Of a stretch of DNA of 64,000 nt, positions 1 to 8,118 are shown one piece after another. The DNA is from Rugamonas sp045984285 (lineage in GTDB: Bacteria > Pseudomonadota > Gammaproteobacteria > Burkholderiales > Burkholderiaceae_D), in contig NZ_JBJQIK030000002.1 in the NCBI RefSeq assembly GCF_045984285.3, forward strand, positions 558,001-622,000, written 5' to 3'. The notes beneath the pieces are model-generated. The model searched no databases. It saw only the letters and a list, made by a program, of their open reading frames with translations, and was not told the origin of the DNA. The translations under genes and the position numbers were made by a program. Position 1 is the first letter of the stretch. Every line of letters starts with the position of its first letter.

Positions 1-232
1 CCGTCACATTCGCCACTTTCGTCAGCTCCGGCACGGCCTGGATCAGCTGCTGCACACCCACGGTGGCCGCGGTGTAGCCAACGGTGGTGGTGCTGGTGGC
101 GCCGGTGCCCGCAATGGTGCCGCCGGTGGCGAGTATCATCACATTAGGCAGTTTTTGCGCTGCAGCAGTGCTGGCAAGCAGCAGCAGGCCGAACAGTGTC
201 GCGAAGTACTGCGCCGTTTTTTGTCGAAGCAT
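1..232 (-). CDS. ansB: Type II (periplasmic) L-asparaginase, N-terminal part only
   Basis: Reading the minus strand from the ATG at 232 gives a signal peptide (about 25 residues, ending in an Ala-rich stretch), then KLPNVMILATGGTIAGTG. ATGGTIAG is the conserved N-terminal active-site motif of asparaginases, including the nucleophilic threonine. The following TAATVGVQQLIQAVPEL also fits the family. The enzyme hydrolyses asparagine to aspartate and ammonia, probably in the periplasm. A GGGAG ribosome-binding site lies 5-10 bases upstream. Only the first 77 codons are inside the window; the rest runs off the left edge. Glutaminase-asparaginases share the motif, so substrate preference is not settled. 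Confidence 0.88.
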   Translation of the reverse strand, partial: MLRQKTAQYFATLFGLLLLASTAAAQKLPNVMILATGGTIAGTGATSTTTVGYTAATVGVQQLIQAVPELTKVANVT

Positions 233-350
233 GCCATCTCCCTTTTGGGTTGAAAAAGAATGACGGGCATCTTATCAACAATTTACTCTTGGCATAAGAC
301 GCTGTTTGTTGCATATTGGCGTATCTGCAGAATATGCATGTGGGGGTGAA

Positions 351-869
351 GTGGAGACAGACGCACTCAGGCTGGCGGTCGTGATGCAACGAAAGCCGCT
401 CGCGAGCCGCTGGCAGCCTTACCATTGGTCACCTCTCGAAGTTTTCATCGAGCCTGACTTTCCGGCCGGTCCGCCGCGGGAACTGCGCGGCGGCGAGGAC
501 GATACGCGCTGGCTGTTCAGCGGTTTCGAGCTGCGGCTATACAGCGACGAGGCGGAAGGCTATTTCCTGAACGCCGATAGCGGCGCACCGTGCTGGTTCA
601 TCATGTGGCGCCCCGAGCAGCTCGACGGCCAGGAAGTGGCCGTTCCGCGTTTCGTCACGCTGTCCTATAACGAGGCGGCGCGCCTGATGGATGGCGGGGA
701 GCAGGTGGATACCTTGCCGGTGCCGGAATGGATCGCCGACCATCTGAAACAGTTCGTGCAGGAGTGGTACCGCCCAGAACCCAAGCGCAAGCGCCGGAAG
801 CCTTCCTTCGAAGGGGGCGCCGGCGTGGAGCGCATGGCGCGTGCCGAAGGAGAACGCCATGGCGGCTGA
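351..869 (+). CDS. DUF3305 protein, first gene of the formate dehydrogenase operon
   Basis: A protein of about 172 residues with an acidic, Trp-containing core (RWQPYHWSPLEV near residue 20, WFIMWRPEQL in the middle) and a basic tail. It resembles DUF3305 proteins, which occur only beside formate dehydrogenase genes in beta- and alphaproteobacteria; their role is not known. The GTG at 351 is preferred because GGGGGTGAA precedes it and the family begins near this point; a TTG at 306 in the same frame would add 15 residues. It overlaps the next gene by 11 bases, so the two are probably translationally coupled. No obvious strong promoter is visible in 233-350. Confidence 0.8.
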   Translation: METDALRLAVVMQRKPLASRWQPYHWSPLEVFIEPDFPAGPPRELRGGEDDTRWLFSGFELRLYSDEAEGYFLNADSGAPCWFIMWRPEQLDGQEVAVPRFVTLSYNEAARLMDGGEQVDTLPVPEWIADHLKQFVQEWYRPEPKRKRRKPSFEGGAGVERMARAEGERHGG

Positions 870-1299
870 AACCTTCTTTGCGCGCTGGTCGCGGCGCAAG
901 ACGGAGGCCGCAGCCGAGCTGGCGCCCGCGGATGCGGAGCAGCCGCCAGCCATTGAACCCGAGCCGCTTCCCGCGCCGACACTGGAACAGCTTTCCGCCC
1001 TGGGCCACCACGACGACCTCACTCCCTTCGTTGCGCGCGGCGTGGATGAAAGCGTGCGCCGCGCCGCCATGAAAAAGCTGTTCACCGACCCGCACTTCAA
1101 CGTGATGGACGGCCTCGATATCTATATCGGCGACTACAGCAAGCCCGATCCGATCCCGGCCGCCATGCTGGCCGCGCTCACCCATGCCAAAGACTTGCTG
1201 AATCCCCTGTTCCGTTACGTCGAGGAAGAACAGGAGAAGAAGGAAGAAGCCCAAGCCCCAAGCCAGGAAGACGATGAACGCCCGAATCAAAGTATGTAG
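859..1299 (+). CDS. DUF3306 protein of the formate dehydrogenase operon
   Basis: A protein of about 146 residues. It starts MAAETFFARWSRRK, a typical DUF3306 N-terminus, followed by a Pro/Glu-rich linker, a helical segment (VRRAAMKKLFTDPHFNVMDG) and an acidic Glu-rich C-terminus. The DUF3306 family is found next to DUF3305 and formate dehydrogenase genes; no biochemical function is known. The ATG at 859 is chosen because GAAGGAGAA lies just upstream; an in-frame GTG at 841 has no such site. It overlaps the preceding gene (stop at 869) and the following one (start at 1274), placing it firmly inside the operon. Confidence 0.82.
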   Translation: MAAETFFARWSRRKTEAAAELAPADAEQPPAIEPEPLPAPTLEQLSALGHHDDLTPFVARGVDESVRRAAMKKLFTDPHFNVMDGLDIYIGDYSKPDPIPAAMLAALTHAKDLLNPLFRYVEEEQEKKEEAQAPSQEDDERPNQSM

Positions 1300-3355
1300 C
1301 TGCAACCGTACCATGCCGCTGGACGGCGCGGCGCTTGGCGATGCGCTGGACACGCCGCTGGCGCCCGCATCGCAGCTGTGCCGCCGCGAAGTAGGCCAGT
1401 ATCTGGAAGCCCTGGATGGCAGCGAACGCCTGGTTGTCGCCTGCACCCAGGAACAGCCGCTGTTCTCCGAACTGGCGGAGCAGAAGAACACCGTGGCCCC
1501 GATCCGCTTCGTGAATATCCGCGAAACCGGAGGGTGGGGCGCCGAAGCGCAGCAGGCCACGCCGAAGATGGCGGCCTTGCTGGCCGCCGCGCGCCTGCCG
1601 GACCCCGAGCCGGTGCCGGAAGTCGAATACCATTCGGAAGGACGCGCCTTGCTGCTCGGCCCTGCCGCGCGCGTGCTGCCGTGGGCGAAGCGCCTGCAGG
1701 GCCAGCTGGATGTGAGCGTGCTCCTCACCGATACGCAAGGCGCGCAGCTGCCTGCCCATCACGACTGGCCCACGCATTCGGGCAGCGGTGTCAGGATCAG
1801 CGGCTACCTTGGCGCCTTCAGCGTCAGCTGGCAGCAATCCAATCCCATCGACCTCGATCTCTGCACGCGCTGCAATGCCTGCGTGAAGGCCTGCCCCGAA
1901 AATGCGATTGGCCTCGATTACCAGGTCAGGCTGAGCGCATGCACTTCGCATCAGGACTGCGTGGCCGCCTGCGGCGCCATCGGCGCCATCGATTTCGCGC
2001 GCCGCGATACGGAACGCGAGGCGGAGTTCGACCTCATATTCGACCTGGGCGAGCAGCCCCTGATCACGCTGCACCAGCCGCCGCAGGGCTATTTCGCGCC
2101 CGGCACATCGGAAGCGAAAGCGGCCGACATGGCGCAGGCCATGGCCGGCATGGTAGGCACGTTCGGCAAACCCAAATTTTTCCAGTACAAGGAAAGCATC
2201 TGCGCCCACAGCCGCAACCAGAAAACCGGCTGCAATGCCTGTATCGACGTGTGCTCCGCGCAGGCGGTAAGCCATCATGGCGACCATATCAAGGTCAATC
2301 CCAACCTGTGCGTGGGCTGCGGCGCCTGCACCACCGTGTGCCCGTCGGGCGCGCTGACCTATGCCTATCCCCGCGCTTCCGACCAGGGTGCGCGCATCCG
2401 CACCATGCTGTCCACGTATGCAAAGGCGGGCGGCAAGCGCCCGGCGCTGCTGCTGCACAGCGAGCAGGGCGGGGCGGCGCTGGTGCAGGAGCTCGGACGG
2501 CAGGCCGGCGCCGGCCTGCTGCGCGGACTGCCCGCGCGCATCATCCCGCTGGCGCTGCATCATGTGGCGTCGGCCGGTATCGATATCTGGCTGGCTGCAG
2601 TGGCCTACGGCGCGTCGAATGTGATGGTGCTGAGCACCGGCGAAGAGGCGCCGCAGTACATCGATGCGCTGCGCGCGCAGATCGGCATTGCGCAAGCCAT
2701 CCTTACGGAGCTCGGCTACGCAGGCGAACATATCGCGCTGCTGCAGGCCGCCGATGCCGCCACGCTGGACAGCGCGCTGCGCCGCTGCGAAGCGGGCCAG
2801 GCGCCGCAGGAGGCGGCAGCTTTCAATATCGCGCCCGCCAAGCGCACCACGCTCGATTTCGTGTTCGATCACCTGCTGAAGCACGCGCCGCAGCCGAAGC
2901 AGGAGCTGGCGCTGCCTGCCGGCGCTCCCTTCGGCACGCTGGCCGTCAACAAGGACGCCTGCACGCTGTGCATGGCCTGCGTCGGCGCCTGTCCCGAATC
3001 CGCGCTGGCCGACAACCCGAGCCTGCCGCAGCTGCGCTTCACCGAGACCAACTGCGTGCAGTGCGGCCTGTGCGAAAAGACCTGCCCGGAAAACGCCATT
3101 TCGCTCACGCCGCGCCTGCTGCTCGCGCCGGAAGCGAAGCAGCCGCGCGTGATGAACGAAGCGCAGCCGTATCACTGCATCCGCTGCGAAAAGCCCTTCG
3201 GCACCTTGCAGATGGTGGAGAACATGGTGGCAAAGCTTTCCTCGCACGGCGCCTTTGCGGCGAACCTGGACCGGCTGCGCATGTGCGGCGACTGCCGCGT
3301 GGTCGACATGATGCAGCCTGCAAAAGAAGTCTCCATCTTTGAGGTGAAGCGCTAA
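1274..3355 (+). CDS. Multi-cluster 4Fe-4S ferredoxin-type protein of the formate dehydrogenase operon
   Basis: A 693-residue soluble protein with many ferredoxin-type cysteine motifs: CTRCNACVKACP near residue 200, CTSHQDCVAAC about 25 residues later, CNACIDVC near 320, CVGCGACTTVCP near 345, CTLCMACVGACP near 565 and CVQCGLCEKTCP near 600, ending in two CxxC pairs that could bind zinc or another cluster. No signal peptide is visible, so it is probably cytoplasmic. Related long 4Fe-4S proteins accompany DUF3305/3306 formate dehydrogenases; an electron-transfer or maturation role is inferred, not shown. Its start overlaps the DUF3306 gene by 26 bases and its stop overlaps the next start as TAATG. 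Confidence 0.85.
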   Translation: MNARIKVCSCNRTMPLDGAALGDALDTPLAPASQLCRREVGQYLEALDGSERLVVACTQEQPLFSELAEQKNTVAPIRFVNIRETGGWGAEAQQATPKMAALLAAARLPDPEPVPEVEYHSEGRALLLGPAARVLPWAKRLQGQLDVSVLLTDTQGAQLPAHHDWPTHSGSGVRISGYLGAFSVSWQQSNPIDLDLCTRCNACVKACPENAIGLDYQVRLSACTSHQDCVAACGAIGAIDFARRDTEREAEFDLIFDLGEQPLITLHQPPQGYFAPGTSEAKAADMAQAMAGMVGTFGKPKFFQYKESICAHSRNQKTGCNACIDVCSAQAVSHHGDHIKVNPNLCVGCGACTTVCPSGALTYAYPRASDQGARIRTMLSTYAKAGGKRPALLLHSEQGGAALVQELGRQAGAGLLRGLPARIIPLALHHVASAGIDIWLAAVAYGASNVMVLSTGEEAPQYIDALRAQIGIAQAILTELGYAGEHIALLQAADAATLDSALRRCEAGQAPQEAAAFNIAPAKRTTLDFVFDHLLKHAPQPKQELALPAGAPFGTLAVNKDACTLCMACVGACPESALADNPSLPQLRFTETNCVQCGLCEKTCPENAISLTPRLLLAPEAKQPRVMNEAQPYHCIRCEKPFGTLQMVENMVAKLSSHGAFAANLDRLRMCGDCRVVDMMQPAKEVSIFEVKR

Positions 3356-3975
3356 TGGAAACCAGCCTGCAATTCGAAACGCCGGACCGTGGCGAAGAGG
3401 CCGCGCGCGCAGACCTGTACGGCCTGCTGGCCGTGCTGTTCTACCAGCCGCCCACCAATGAGATTCTCGATTCCATCGCCGAGGCGCCGTCGGACGGCGT
3501 GGGCGAACTGCCGGACGTGTGGCGCGAACTGCAGCGCGCCTGCAGGGAGTCCGATCCGGAACGCGCGCGCGATGAATACGAGGCGCTGTTCATCGGCGTC
3601 GGCAAGCCGGAGATCTTCCTGTACGGCTCCTGGTACCTGTCGGGCTTCATGATGGAGAAGCCGCTGGCCCAGCTGCGTTCGGACCTGCTTGCCCTGGGCC
3701 TGGAGCGGGAAGACGACGTCACCGAAAGTGAAGACCATATCTCTTCACTATGCGAGGTGATGCGGCACCTGATCACCAGCGAAGATGTGCTGCATGGCAG
3801 CATCGCAACGCAGAAACAATTTTTTGCCGCGCATATGCAGCCCTGGGTGCAGGCCTTCTGCGCCACCGTTATCCAGCATCCGCAGGCGCGCTTCTACGCT
3901 CCGGTGGCGCGGCTGGCCCAGGCGTTCTTCGCCATCGAGATGCAGGCCTTCGATATGGCATCGCTACAGGAATGA
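3355..3975 (+). CDS. TorD/DmsD-family molybdoenzyme chaperone
   Basis: An all-helical protein of 206 residues with the pattern ARADLYGLLAVLFYQPP at the N-terminus, EYEALFIGVGKPEIFLYGSW in the middle and SEDHISSLCEVMRHLI later. These match the TorD/DmsD/NarJ chaperones that bind the Tat leader and apo-form of molybdenum or tungsten oxidoreductases and hold them back from export until the cofactor is inserted. Its place two genes before the Tat-exported formate dehydrogenase catalytic subunit suggests that subunit is the client. The start shares a base with the previous stop (TAATG). A 73-base gap with a likely internal promoter follows. Confidence 0.85.
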   Translation: METSLQFETPDRGEEAARADLYGLLAVLFYQPPTNEILDSIAEAPSDGVGELPDVWRELQRACRESDPERARDEYEALFIGVGKPEIFLYGSWYLSGFMMEKPLAQLRSDLLALGLEREDDVTESEDHISSLCEVMRHLITSEDVLHGSIATQKQFFAAHMQPWVQAFCATVIQHPQARFYAPVARLAQAFFAIEMQAFDMASLQE

Positions 3976-3988
3976 AATAAATTTTTAA

Positions 3989-4016
3989 TTGTGTTAAGGT
4001 TTTACAGACGTAATAA
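3989..4016 (+). promoter_or_regulatory. Candidate internal sigma-70 promoter of the fdh operon
   Basis: TTGTGT (3989-3994), a 16-base spacer and TAATAA (4011-4016) form a reasonable housekeeping promoter in the only AT-rich gap near this part of the operon. It would start transcription about 30 bases before the Tat-target gene at 4049, allowing the enzyme subunits to be expressed separately from the accessory genes upstream. Assigned by eye. Confidence 0.4.
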
Positions 4017-4048
4017 TTGAGCAATACAACCTGTCTGAGGAGACACGG

Positions 4049-4246
4049 ATGTCCACCCAAGCAAAACCGTCACGCCGAAGCTTCTTTACCGGATTGGGCG
4101 CAGTTGCCGCCGCCGGTGTCGCCGTCAAGTTGGCGTCCAAACCTGCCGAGCTTCCCGCTGCGGAGCCGGAAGCCGCAGATCCGGGCGGTACGGGATACCG
4201 CCTTAGCGAACACATCAAAAAATACTACCGTACCGCCAAACTCTGA
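4049..4246 (+). CDS. Formate dehydrogenase region Tat-target small protein
   Basis: A 65-residue protein with a twin-arginine leader (SRRSFFTGLGAVAAAGVAV, residues 8-26) and a short mature part ending GYRLSEHIKKYYRTAKL. This matches the small 'formate dehydrogenase region TAT target' family, which always lies just upstream of the catalytic subunit gene. Its function is unknown; it may be an assembly or stability factor exported with the enzyme. GAGGAGA lies eight bases before the ATG. The catalytic subunit gene begins 18 bases downstream. Confidence 0.85.
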   Translation: MSTQAKPSRRSFFTGLGAVAAAGVAVKLASKPAELPAAEPEAADPGGTGYRLSEHIKKYYRTAKL

Positions 4247-4264
4247 GTTGGAAGGGGACTCACC

Positions 4265-7228
4265 ATGCTGCTGACACGTAAAGGGCCTGCGGGCCAGCGT
4301 TCGTCCGGCCGTTTCGCTGCTGGCCTGAGCGAAAGCCTGTCGCGCGCGCTGCCTACCATGGACCGCCGCGCTTTCCTCAAACGTTCCGGTATCGGCGTTG
4401 GCGCCGGCCTGGCGATTTCGCAGACGCCCTTGCTGCGCAAGGCCCGCGCGGCCGATGCGCCGGCCGCAGGCGCAAAAGCGAAGCATGAGGTGAAACGCAC
4501 CGTCTGCACCCACTGCTCGGTGGGCTGCGCGGTGGACGCCGTCGTGGAAAACGGTGTGTGGGTGCGCCAGGAGCCGGTCTTCGATTCGCCCATCAACCTT
4601 GGCGCGCATTGCGCGAAAGGCGCGGCGCTGCGCGAGCACGGGCACGGCGAATACCGCCTGAAATATCCGATGAAGCTGGTGAACGGCAAATACCAGCGCA
4701 TCAGCTGGGATGTGGCGCTGCAGGAGATTGCGGATCGCCTGCTGGACACGCGCAAGAAGAACGGGCCGGACTCGGTGTTCTGGGTGGGCTCGTCCAAGCA
4801 CAATAATGAACAGGCCCAGCTGCTGCGCAAGTTCGTGTCCTTCTTCGGCACCAATAACTGCGACCACCAGGCCCGCATCTGCCACTCGACCACGGTGGCG
4901 GGGGTTGCGAACACCTGGGGCTACGGCGCCATGACCAACAGCTACAACGACATGCAGTTCTCCAAGGCCGTGATGTATATCGGCTCGAACGCTGCCGAGG
5001 CGCACCCGGTCTCCATGCTGCACATGCTGCATGCGAAGGAGGGCGGCGCGAAGATGATCGTGGTCGATCCGCGCTACACCCGCACGGCGGCCAAGTCCGA
5101 CCAGTATGTGCGCATCCGTTCCGGTTCGGACATCCCTTACCTGTACGGCATGCTGTACCACATCTTCAAGAACGGCTGGGAAGACAAGCAGTACATCAAC
5201 GACCGCGTGTTCGGCATGGACAAGGTGCGCGAAGAGGTGATGAAGTGGACCCCGGACCGCGTGGAAGAAGCCTGCGGCGTGCCGGAAGCGGAAGTGTTCA
5301 AGGCCGCCGAAACGATGGCGATGAACCGGCCGTCCTCGGTGGTATGGTGCATGGGCCAGACCCAGCACACGACCGGCAATGCCATCGTGCGCGCCTCCTG
5401 CCTGCTGCAGCTCGCGCTGGGCAATGTGGGCAAGTCCGGCGGCGGCACCAATATCTTCCGCGGTCACGACAATGTGCAGGGCGCCACCGACGTGGGCCCG
5501 AACCCGGATTCGCTGCCCGGCTACTACGGCCTTGCCGCCGGCGCCTGGAAGCACTGGTGCGCGGTGTGGGGCGTGGACTACGAATGGGTGAAGAGCCAGT
5601 TCGCCTCCCAGGCCATGATGGAGAAGTCCGGCACCACGGTGTCGCGCTGGGTCGATGCGGTGCTGGAAAAGAATGAGCTGATCGACCAGGACAGCAATGT
5701 GAAGGCCATGGTGTTCTGGGGCCACGCGCCGAACTCACAGACGCGCGGTCTGGAAATGAAGAAGGCCTTCGATGCGCTCGATACGCTGGTGGTGATCGAC
5801 CCTTATCCATCGGCTACCGCCGCCATGGCGGCGATGAAGGTGGATGGCCAGGAGATCAATCCGAACCGCGCCGTCTACCTGCTGCCGGCCGCCACGCAGT
5901 TCGAAACTTCCGGCTCGGTGACGGCGTCGAACCGTTCGATCCAGTGGCGCGAGAAGGTCATCGAGCCGCTGTTCGAATCGCGCACCGACCACATGATCAT
6001 GTACCAGCTGGCCGAGAAGCTGGGCTTCGCCAAGCAGCTGGTGGCGAAGATCAAGCTGGTGCCGGGCAAGGGCGGCATGATGGAGCCGGAACCGGAGGAC
6101 ATGCTGCGCGAGATCAACCGCGGCAGCTGGACCATCGGCTACACCGGCCAGTCGCCGGAGCGCCTGAAAGCGCATATGCGCAATATGCACCTGTTCGATG
6201 TGAAGACCTTGCGCGCAAAAGGCGGCAAGGACCCGGTCACGGGCTACGACCTCACGGGCGACTACTTCGGCCTGCCCTGGCCTTGCTACGGCACGCCGGA
6301 ACTCAAGCATCCCGGTTCGCCCAACCTCTACGACAACAGCCGCCACGTGATGGACGGCGGCGGCAACTTCCGCGCCAACTTCGGCGTGGAGAAGGACGGC
6401 GTCAGCCTGCTGGCGGAAGACGGCTCGCATTCCGTGGGCGCCGACATCACCACCGGCTATCCGGAATTCGACCACGTGCTGCTGAAGAAACTGGGCTGGT
6501 GGGACGACCTCACCGAAGCCGAGAAGAAGGCGGCGGAAGGCAAGAACTGGAAGACCGACCTGTCGGGCGGCATCCAGCGCGTCTGCCTCAAGGTGCACGG
6601 CGTGCACCCCTTCGGCAACGCCAAGGCGCGCGCGGTGGTATGGAATTTCCCCGACCCGGTGCCGGTGCACCGCGAGCCGCTGTTCGGCACCCGGCCCGAC
6701 CTGATGGCGAAATACCCGACGCACGACGACAAGAAGGCCTTCTGGCGCATGCCCACGCTGTACAAGTCGGTGCAGCAGAAGAACGTGGAAGCAGGGCTGG
6801 ACAAGAAATTCCCGATCATCCTCACCTCCGGCCGCCTGGTCGAATACGAGGGCGGCGGCGAAGAGACCCGTTCCAACCCATGGCTGGCCGAACTGCAACA
6901 GGAGAATTTCGTCGAAATCAATCCGAAGGCAGCGAACGACCGCGGCATCCGCAATGGCGAATACGTGGTGGTGTCCACGCCGACGGGGGCGCGCATCAAG
7001 GTACGCGCGCTGGTTACGCCGCGCGTGGGACCGGATACGGCCTTCATTCCCTTCCACTTCTCAGGCTGGTGGCAGGGTAAGGATATGCTGGAGTTCTATC
7101 CGGAAGGCGCGGCGCCTATCGTGCGCGGCGAGGCGGTCAACACGGCCACCACCTACGGTTACGACTCCGTCACCATGATGCAGGAAACCAAAACAACGAT
7201 CTGCAACATCGAACGTTTCACCGCCTGA
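4265..7228 (+). CDS. fdhA: Formate dehydrogenase catalytic (alpha) subunit, cysteine form, Tat-exported
   Basis: A 987-residue molybdopterin oxidoreductase that oxidises formate to CO2. A Tat motif (DRRAFLKRSG, residues 33-42) lies about 30 residues inside the predicted N-terminus. The N-terminal 4Fe-4S site uses Cys81, Cys84, Cys88 and Cys116. The active-site loop reads DHQARICHSTT, so the metal ligand is Cys206 (codon TGC at 4880) rather than selenocysteine. The C-terminal molybdopterin-dinucleotide-binding domain begins near residue 850 (LTSGRLVEYEGGG). The enzyme should face the periplasm and pass electrons to the beta subunit. The ATG at 4265 follows GGAAGGGG; ATG at residue 32 (MDRRAFLK) is an alternative that would keep the Tat motif. 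Confidence 0.95.
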   Translation: MLLTRKGPAGQRSSGRFAAGLSESLSRALPTMDRRAFLKRSGIGVGAGLAISQTPLLRKARAADAPAAGAKAKHEVKRTVCTHCSVGCAVDAVVENGVWVRQEPVFDSPINLGAHCAKGAALREHGHGEYRLKYPMKLVNGKYQRISWDVALQEIADRLLDTRKKNGPDSVFWVGSSKHNNEQAQLLRKFVSFFGTNNCDHQARICHSTTVAGVANTWGYGAMTNSYNDMQFSKAVMYIGSNAAEAHPVSMLHMLHAKEGGAKMIVVDPRYTRTAAKSDQYVRIRSGSDIPYLYGMLYHIFKNGWEDKQYINDRVFGMDKVREEVMKWTPDRVEEACGVPEAEVFKAAETMAMNRPSSVVWCMGQTQHTTGNAIVRASCLLQLALGNVGKSGGGTNIFRGHDNVQGATDVGPNPDSLPGYYGLAAGAWKHWCAVWGVDYEWVKSQFASQAMMEKSGTTVSRWVDAVLEKNELIDQDSNVKAMVFWGHAPNSQTRGLEMKKAFDALDTLVVIDPYPSATAAMAAMKVDGQEINPNRAVYLLPAATQFETSGSVTASNRSIQWREKVIEPLFESRTDHMIMYQLAEKLGFAKQLVAKIKLVPGKGGMMEPEPEDMLREINRGSWTIGYTGQSPERLKAHMRNMHLFDVKTLRAKGGKDPVTGYDLTGDYFGLPWPCYGTPELKHPGSPNLYDNSRHVMDGGGNFRANFGVEKDGVSLLAEDGSHSVGADITTGYPEFDHVLLKKLGWWDDLTEAEKKAAEGKNWKTDLSGGIQRVCLKVHGVHPFGNAKARAVVWNFPDPVPVHREPLFGTRPDLMAKYPTHDDKKAFWRMPTLYKSVQQKNVEAGLDKKFPIILTSGRLVEYEGGGEETRSNPWLAELQQENFVEINPKAANDRGIRNGEYVVVSTPTGARIKVRALVTPRVGPDTAFIPFHFSGWWQGKDMLEFYPEGAAPIVRGEAVNTATTYGYDSVTMMQETKTTICNIERFTA

Positions 7229-7238
7229 AGGGGACACC

Positions 7239-7868
7239 ATGGCACGCATGAAATTTATCTGCGATACCGAGCGCTGCATCGAATGCAATAGCTGCGCCAC
7301 GGCTTGCAAGAACGAGCATGAAGTCCCGTGGGGCGTGAACCGCCGCCGCGTGGTCACCATCAACGACGGCGTGGTGGGGCAGGAGAAATCGGTCTCCGTG
7401 GCCTGCATGCACTGCTCGGACGCGCCCTGCATGGCGGTGTGCCCGGTGGACTGCTTCTACCGCACCGACGAAGGCGTGGTGCTGCACAACAAGGACGCCT
7501 GCATCGGCTGCGGCTACTGCTCCTATGCCTGCCCCTTCGGCGCGCCGCAGTTCCCGTCCAACGGCACCTTCGGCCTGCGCGGCAAGATGGACAAGTGCAC
7601 CTTCTGCGCCGGCGGTCCGGAAGAAAACGGCTCGCAGGCGGAATTCGAAAAATATGGCCGCAACCGCCTGGCCGAAGGCAAGCTGCCGGCCTGCGCCGAG
7701 ATGTGCTCGACCAAGGCCCTGCTGGGCGGCGACGGCGACGTGGTTGCCGATATCTTCCGCACCCGCGTGATCACGCGCGGCAAGGGCAGCGAAGTGTGGG
7801 GCTGGGGCACGGCCTACGGCAAATCGCCAAACCCCGAGGCGACTGGCCCGCAAGGAGGCAAATCATGA
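7239..7868 (+). CDS. fdhB: Formate dehydrogenase iron-sulfur (beta) subunit, FDH3 type
   Basis: A 209-residue electron-transfer subunit with four ferredoxin-type clusters: Cys13/16/19/23, Cys56/59/64/68, Cys88/91/94/98 and Cys120/123/152/156. The arrangement matches the beta subunit of FdhABC/FDH3 enzymes, which relays electrons from the catalytic subunit to cytochrome b. Unlike E. coli FdnH it has no C-terminal membrane helix and no leader of its own, so it is presumably exported as a complex with FdhA. GGGGA precedes the ATG. Its stop overlaps the next start as ATGA. Confidence 0.95.
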   Translation: MARMKFICDTERCIECNSCATACKNEHEVPWGVNRRRVVTINDGVVGQEKSVSVACMHCSDAPCMAVCPVDCFYRTDEGVVLHNKDACIGCGYCSYACPFGAPQFPSNGTFGLRGKMDKCTFCAGGPEENGSQAEFEKYGRNRLAEGKLPACAEMCSTKALLGGDGDVVADIFRTRVITRGKGSEVWGWGTAYGKSPNPEATGPQGGKS

Positions 7869-8104
7869 AGCGCACCGCAGCTGTAGCAGCCATGCTGGCG
7901 CTGGCCCTGTCGGCCTGCGGCGAGATCGACCAGGCGAAAGCCGGCGCCGCGGTGGAACGCGGGGACGACGCGGCCTACAAGGGCGCGCCGGGCGACATGA
8001 ACGTGGCCAAGGGCTGGACGCCGGGCTCGAAGGATGCCTGGAACAAGCAGGTGCGCGAACGCGGCCAGCTGCAGAACGAGTACAACCGCATCAGCGCGCG
8101 ATAA
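7865..8104 (+). CDS. Small lipoprotein inside the formate dehydrogenase operon
   Basis: A 79-residue protein beginning MKRTAAVAAMLALALSAC, a clear lipoprotein signal peptide with lipobox LSAC (Cys18). The mature part is about 60 residues, hydrophilic, and ends in RERGQLQNEYNRISAR. It overlaps fdhB as ATGA and lies 14 bases before fdhC, so it is made with the enzyme. I do not recognise a family. A membrane-anchored accessory factor of the periplasmic complex is a reasonable guess only. Confidence 0.7.
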   Translation: MKRTAAVAAMLALALSACGEIDQAKAGAAVERGDDAAYKGAPGDMNVAKGWTPGSKDAWNKQVRERGQLQNEYNRISAR

Positions 8105-8118
8105 GCGGAGGTCACACC

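Noticed and set aside
288..314. TTGGCAT...TTGCAT before the fdh operon as a sigma-54 promoter
   Set aside because: The distance between the GG and GC elements is far too long for the -24/-12 spacing.
1178..3247. Long open frame on the minus strand opposite the 4Fe-4S protein
   Set aside because: High-GC shadow frame: the product is Arg/Ala/Gln/His-rich without motifs, while the plus strand encodes clear ferredoxin clusters.
4880..4882. Selenocysteine codon in formate dehydrogenase
   Set aside because: The active-site codon is TGC (cysteine), not TGA.
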